NCBI GenBank assembly: GCA_903928955.1
Contig: CAIYTD010000223.1
Span: forward strand, 1-11,037
Direction: 5' to 3'
Source of the DNA: Oligoflexia bacterium
GTDB taxonomy: Bacteria > Bdellovibrionota > UBA1018
Length of the DNA stretch: 11,037 nt
In this document: positions 7,535 to 11,037 of the stretch, piece by piece
Numbering within the stretch: the stretch's first letter is position 1
Layout of the letters: each line of letters opens with the position of its first letter
Notes under the pieces: generated by a model
What the model saw: only the letters and a program-made list of their open reading frames with translations
Told to the model about the DNA's origin: nothing
The model's database searches: none
Position numbers and translations under genes: made by a program

Positions 7535-8457
7535 TGAAAAAAATTCGACGCTTTCATGCTGAAATTAAAGAACTATCTCAGGTTAGGCCGTGGAGAAGCC
7601 TGATTCACATTCTTATTGAATGGCTTGCCATCATGACGATCGCTTGGGTGTCGGAGCAAATGCATAATATTTTCTTCTATTTTTTAGCGAGTATTTTAAT
7701 TGGAGCTCGATTTCATGCGTTGGCAGTTCTGGGCCACGACGGTAATCATAATCTCCTTTTTAGTCAACCTTGGCTCAACCGAATCGTGGTCATGAACCTA
7801 TTGCTATGGCCTAATGCTGCATCAGCATCTGAATTCAAGGCAGAGCACTTATTGCATCATAAATACCTTTCAACAGATCGAGATCCAGATTTTTATCGTA
7901 TTTCGAAATATCCTGAATTTCAGTTTCCTATGAGTAGGATGAATTTTTTTTCCATTCTGCTGCGAGATGCTTTAGGTCTCAATTTTTTTAAATATTTTTC
8001 GAAATCTCGCCAATTTCGTGTCTTAAGACTACAACCTTCATCCAGGAAAAGAAGTTTTAAGATTTTTTATGCAATCGCCTCTTACTTTCTGATTTTGTTA
8101 GTCGCATACAGCTTCGGCTATCTGAGGATCGCCATTCTTTACTGGCTGATCCCTTATATGACATGGAATCAGCTCATTTTTCGTGTTCGAACTATCGCTG
8201 AACACTCGGTAGTCAAACAGAATCGGTCCTATGGAACTAACACAGTGATAGCAGGTCCCATTGAAGAGCTGATTTTTGGTCTAAAAAATGCCAACTATCA
8301 TATCGAGCACCACCTTTATCCCTCAGTACCGTGGTTCAACCTGGGCAAACTCCATGGATTACTGATGAGCTCCAAAGAACACCGAGACTCGATCTCAGTT
8401 TATCCCAGCTACTTAGCAGTCTTACGCCAGTGTGTCAGGAGATCTGAAATAACATGA
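7534..8457 (+). CDS. Membrane fatty acid desaturase/hydroxylase family protein
   Basis: This is a 307-residue integral membrane di-iron enzyme of the broad FA_desaturase family. The three histidine boxes are H68-D-G-N-H72 in LGHDGNH, H105-L-L-H108-H109 in EHLLHHKYL, and H256-I-E-H259-H260 in NYHIEHHLYP. A further conserved histidine is in RTIAEH (219-224). The HDxxH / HxxHH / HxxHH pattern and YHxEHHLYP resemble acyl-lipid desaturases, sphingolipid desaturases, hydroxylases and carotenoid ketolases rather than the OLE1-type gene at 3863-4801. Likely helices are at about 23-38, 45-66, 83-93, 177-196 and 198-210. The start ATG at 7534 overlaps the preceding stop (TAATG) and has AAAGG eight bases upstream. 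The end overlaps the next gene by four bases (ATGA). It sits between a GT-C transferase and a GNAT-like protein, so its substrate may be the lipid part of a glycolipid; that is inference. Desaturation versus hydroxylation cannot be decided from the sequence. Confidence 0.9.
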   Translation: MKKIRRFHAEIKELSQVRPWRSLIHILIEWLAIMTIAWVSEQMHNIFFYFLASILIGARFHALAVLGHDGNHNLLFSQPWLNRIVVMNLLLWPNAASASEFKAEHLLHHKYLSTDRDPDFYRISKYPEFQFPMSRMNFFSILLRDALGLNFFKYFSKSRQFRVLRLQPSSRKRSFKIFYAIASYFLILLVAYSFGYLRIAILYWLIPYMTWNQLIFRVRTIAEHSVVKQNRSYGTNTVIAGPIEELIFGLKNANYHIEHHLYPSVPWFNLGKLHGLLMSSKEHRDSISVYPSYLAVLRQCVRRSEIT

Positions 8458-9452
8458 TCGAACATGCAAAGATGGAGTCACAGATCTTTGGATTGCGAAT
8501 GGGGCGCGCAGAAGCAGTTGATCTAGATCCTATTAGTTTTAGTCAGGAACTTCTGAACTTCGAATATGACGTTGTCCGTTTAAAACTTCCATCAAAAAAT
8601 CCACTTGCCGAAATTTCTTTAAAGAAGACGGGCATTCCATTCGCGTTGAGTGGCATCATCGAGAAATTTTGGATCTCGAGAGAGGTTTTCGATATTAAGC
8701 CTCAAATGAAATCAGGACTGACATTTGAAGAATATTCACCTCAATGGCGTGAATATTTTCGGTCAAGCATTCGAGATTGTTTTTCGGATCAATCACTTGG
8801 ATTTTTTGATGTCCCTTATTTTCGAACCTTAGTTTCTCCAGATTTACAAATCAAAGCGTTTACAAATTATTATATTCATCAACTTGATTTATTTCAGAAA
8901 AATCTACGTGGTTGGTGTGTTCTTCTGAATGGTAAATTTGTTGGCTTTTTAATCAACACCGTACAGGAACACACCACAGAGACTGTTTTAGCGGGTATTT
9001 TGCCTGCCTTTAGAAATCAACAGATCTACAGAGAAATTGTCCGTTTTAGTCAAAACTTTGGAAAAGAATGTGGTAAAAAAGGGGGTTACTGTGGGGCACG
9101 TATTCAGAACATCATTAGCAAATGCATGTTTATCAGCGAAGGAATGAAACCACAGGAAAGTTGCCTGGTCTATTTGCTCACTCCCTTTTTTGGACTTCAA
9201 CGGTCAAGTCCTCAAAAAAGCTCTTTTAAAACTGGGAGCAACCCGCTCAATGTCATCGACCATTTTCTGGAAAAAAAGCTGGGATACTGGAAGCTGGATT
9301 CACTGCAGTTAAAGCTTTTCTACAACTGGAGCGGTGGGGAGGTTTCCTTTCAAATGATCGAAGAAAAGGCATCCACCGCCTTTGCTCTGATGGGATTTAT
9401 AAGTTCTGACAGTAAGCTATTGGGCTCGGCTTGGATGAATTTAACCCTTTAA
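8454..9452 (+). CDS. WecD/GNAT-like N-acyltransferase-related protein with extra C-terminal domain
   Basis: I recognise this 332-residue protein only at fold level. Residues about 1-80 have the pattern of the N-terminal half of sugar N-acetyltransferases of the WecD type (FEYDVVRLKL, then IPFALSGIIEKFWIS). Residues about 150-245 look like a GNAT core: GWCVLLNGKFVGFL, then TVLAGILPAFRNQQIYREIV, then a late IQNIISKCMFISEGMKP that matches the GNAT 'N..a...y...GF.p' pattern. The acetyl-CoA loop normally reads R/Q-x-x-G-x-G/A; here it is R187-N-Q-Q-I-Y, without either glycine, so CoA binding may be altered or lost. About 75 C-terminal residues (258-332) form a separate segment that could be a hotdog-type (MaoC-like) fold, judged only by its strand pattern. 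The start at 8454 overlaps the desaturase stop (ATGA) with AGGAG 12 bases upstream. It ends immediately before the epimerase gene. The role is unknown; acylation of an amino-sugar or lipid precursor is a guess. Confidence 0.6.
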   Translation: MIEHAKMESQIFGLRMGRAEAVDLDPISFSQELLNFEYDVVRLKLPSKNPLAEISLKKTGIPFALSGIIEKFWISREVFDIKPQMKSGLTFEEYSPQWREYFRSSIRDCFSDQSLGFFDVPYFRTLVSPDLQIKAFTNYYIHQLDLFQKNLRGWCVLLNGKFVGFLINTVQEHTTETVLAGILPAFRNQQIYREIVRFSQNFGKECGKKGGYCGARIQNIISKCMFISEGMKPQESCLVYLLTPFFGLQRSSPQKSSFKTGSNPLNVIDHFLEKKLGYWKLDSLQLKLFYNWSGGEVSFQMIEEKASTAFALMGFISSDSKLLGSAWMNLTL

Positions 9453-10352
9453 ATGGATAGGCCAATCATTATTGTTACCGGAGCTGGGGGGTTTTTAGGA
9501 AAGAGTTTAGTCAAATATCTTTCCCAATTTTTCGCTGTCAGAGCTCTTGCAAGAAGTCTCATGCAAATTCAAGATTTGAAAGAATTTTCAGCAGGAGGTT
9601 TATATCGCTGTCATTTGCCTGATGACATTGATAGTGAAGCCTTCGCTGTTAAAGGTAATGAAAAACTTATTATTATTCACTGTGCCTATGATGTTCAGAC
9701 TCTAGATAAAAATAAAGCAATAAAAGTTAATTTTGAAGGAACTAAACGTTTGGTGGGGATAGCGCATTCGATTTATGGATGCAAATTCATATTTATATCT
9801 TCATTAGCCGGGCATTCTGGAGCGGAGTCACTCTATGGAATCATTAAATTCAGACTAGAGAAAATCATGGAAAAGAGTGATCTTGTTATTAGGCCAGGAA
9901 CAATTATTGGAAACGGGGGCATCTTTCTGCAGGCAGCTAAAATGGTGAGTTGGCTTCCTATTGTGCCTATTCCATTTAGCAATTTAATAGGATTGCAAAC
10001 CGTAGGCATCAGTGATCTCTGTAATGCTATATACCGATGTATTGTACTGAATATTTTAGGAAGTATATCCGTTGCATCTCCAGTGCAAATATCTTTTAGA
10101 GATTTTTATTTAAAGATAGCTCAAGTTCAAAAAAAGAGGGCTTTATTTTTACCCATACCAATAGATTTAATGTTTTATTCTTTGTTGTTAGCAGAGAATT
10201 TAGGACTTCAACTCTCTGTCACTTCTCAGAATATATTGGGGATAAAATCCATTAAGTATAAGAATACACGAGAAGATCTAAGGAAATTATCAATTGAGCT
10301 ACAAAGTTTTGAAGAGTGCATGGCTTTACTTCATAGTAAAAGGGCAACATGA
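9453..10352 (+). CDS. Extended SDR, NAD-dependent epimerase/dehydratase family
   Basis: This 299-residue Rossmann protein has TGAGGFLG (9-16), the glycine signature TGxxGxxG of extended SDRs. The active-site serine lies in FISSLAG (about 114-120) and the catalytic pair is Y128-x3-K132 in SLYGIIKF. RPGTIIGNGG (147-156) is the conserved RPG.vyG block of nucleotide-sugar epimerases, dehydratases and reductases, and also of 3-beta-HSD-like enzymes. VNFEGTKRLV (92-101) is the usual N..GT...l helix. It is slightly short for the family. Reactions in the family include epimerisation, dehydration or reduction of nucleotide sugars and oxidation of lipid alcohols, so either side of the locus could be served. 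The ATG follows the previous stop directly (TAAATG), and the stop overlaps the next ATG (ATGA at 10349-10352), so it is translationally coupled both ways. Base composition falls from about here towards the AT-rich 3' end of the window. Confidence 0.85.
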   Translation: MDRPIIIVTGAGGFLGKSLVKYLSQFFAVRALARSLMQIQDLKEFSAGGLYRCHLPDDIDSEAFAVKGNEKLIIIHCAYDVQTLDKNKAIKVNFEGTKRLVGIAHSIYGCKFIFISSLAGHSGAESLYGIIKFRLEKIMEKSDLVIRPGTIIGNGGIFLQAAKMVSWLPIVPIPFSNLIGLQTVGISDLCNAIYRCIVLNILGSISVASPVQISFRDFYLKIAQVQKKRALFLPIPIDLMFYSLLLAENLGLQLSVTSQNILGIKSIKYKNTREDLRKLSIELQSFEECMALLHSKRAT

Positions 10353-11037
10353 AAATAGATGCTAGAAGAATTTTAGATATTAGAATCTGGGTCTTCTTAT
10401 TAATTTTTTGTTTTTCCCTTATTTGGTTGGATTGTGATCCTTCTATGCTGAAGTTAGATATGGATTTATTGGATGAGGGTGCCTGGGCCCATAACGCAAA
10501 GAATCGCGTTCTATTTGGAAATCATTTTGAGAGTATAGACGATTGCGGATATGCTTTTTTTGGAGGGCCTCTTTTTACTTTTTTTTTAAGATTAGCTTTC
10601 TTGTTAGGTGGGGTAAATCTATTTTCAGCTCGAATGGTTTCTTTAGTGGCATTTTGGGGTGTTTTAATTTTAGTTTATTTTATTTTTAGGTTGTGTGGCT
10701 ATTCAGTCAAGAAAAGCCTTTTGCCGGTTGTTGTATTGGGTATGAATCATCAAGCGCTAATATTTGCTCGTTGGTCGACGCCGATTTTTTTGGAGATCTT
10801 TTTTTTAACAGGCTCATTTGGGTTAATTTTTCTTGCTGTCAGTAGGATCAGTTCCAAAAAAAAATATAGATATGCTATTTTTCTTTCTGGATTAAGTTTT
10901 GGATTAGCTTTCGCTTCTAAATTAACTGCTATTTTTAATTTTGTTCCATTTTTGTTTTTCCTGATTTTATTGGTTTTTTTATTTAAACTTTTTAAGTTAA
11001 GGGATCTTTTTTTGTGGATATCGGGTTGCTCTTTGAT
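10349..11037 (+). CDS. GT-C superfamily membrane glycosyltransferase, copy 2 (3' end cut by window edge)
   Basis: The frame is open from ATG 10349 to the window end, giving 229 complete residues. The start overlaps the preceding stop (ATGA) and has AAAAGGG four bases upstream. The layout matches copy 1: a first helix (about 13-27), then the acidic pair D42-E43 in LLDEGAWAHNAK, then FGGPLFTF, LGMNHQA, RWSTPIFLEI and FASKLTA. The copy 1 counterparts are LSDESMWTHSAR, FGGPLFTI, LGLNHEA, RWATPTFLEI and VASKLSA. From the DE pair through FLEI the two align residue for residue with no gap (constant offset of one). Both also share a cysteine after an acidic residue in the first loop (DSC in copy 1, DDC in copy 2). 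It is therefore a paralog, probably with the same chemistry but possibly a different sugar or acceptor. It is clearly more AT-rich than copy 1, with long T runs. Confidence 0.8.
   Translation, partial: MKIDARRILDIRIWVFLLIFCFSLIWLDCDPSMLKLDMDLLDEGAWAHNAKNRVLFGNHFESIDDCGYAFFGGPLFTFFLRLAFLLGGVNLFSARMVSLVAFWGVLILVYFIFRLCGYSVKKSLLPVVVLGMNHQALIFARWSTPIFLEIFFLTGSFGLIFLAVSRISSKKKYRYAIFLSGLSFGLAFASKLTAIFNFVPFLFFLILLVFLFKLFKLRDLFLWISGCSL

Noticed and set aside
1..11037. CRISPR arrays, tRNA/rRNA genes, insertion sequences or phage integrases
   Set aside because: No spaced direct repeats, cloverleaf-like sequences, transposase or integrase motifs were seen on either strand.

Overview
The window (11,037 bases, fairly AT-rich) is densely packed bacterial DNA with nine or ten protein genes and no RNA genes, insertion sequences or CRISPR. 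Signal-anchored and multi-spanning envelope proteins, together with a likely polyprenyl-phosphate sugar system, suggest a Gram-negative-type environmental bacterium. I cannot place it in a phylum from sequence alone. An O2-dependent enzyme set (two different fatty acid desaturases and a Rieske oxygenase) implies an aerobic or microaerobic lifestyle.

Layout. (1) Positions 1-762, minus strand: a GT2 glycosyltransferase of the polyprenyl-phosphate sugar synthase type, cut by the window edge. (2) 885-2015, plus strand: a stand-alone Rieske non-heme iron oxygenase, divergent from the GT2 gene. (3) 5671 down to 2047, minus strand: a three-gene operon in transcription order classical SDR, delta-9-type desaturase, then FG-GAP/ASPIC-UnbV repeat protein. 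Spacing is 9 bases and then an 11-base overlap. It converges on the Rieske gene with a 31-base gap. (4) 5672-5773: a short divergent promoter region. (5) 5774 to beyond 11037, plus strand: a five-gene operon with junctions that touch or overlap by 1-4 bases. It holds GT-C membrane glycosyltransferase 1, a second desaturase-family enzyme, a WecD/GNAT-like protein with an extra C-terminal domain, an extended SDR (NAD-dependent epimerase/dehydratase family), and GT-C glycosyltransferase 2, cut by the window edge.

How the genes may work together (inference): the GT2 would charge a polyprenyl phosphate with a sugar, and the two paralogous GT-C proteins would use such lipid-linked donors on the outer face of the inner membrane. 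The desaturases, the Rieske oxygenase and the two dehydrogenases could oxidise an acyl chain or other lipid. The GNAT-like protein could acylate a sugar or lipid intermediate. The ensemble looks like an accessory locus for an unusual desaturated or oxygenated glycolipid or surface glycan. No single gene is a new family on its face. The combination, the paired GT-C genes and the GNAT-hybrid protein are the points worth pursuing.
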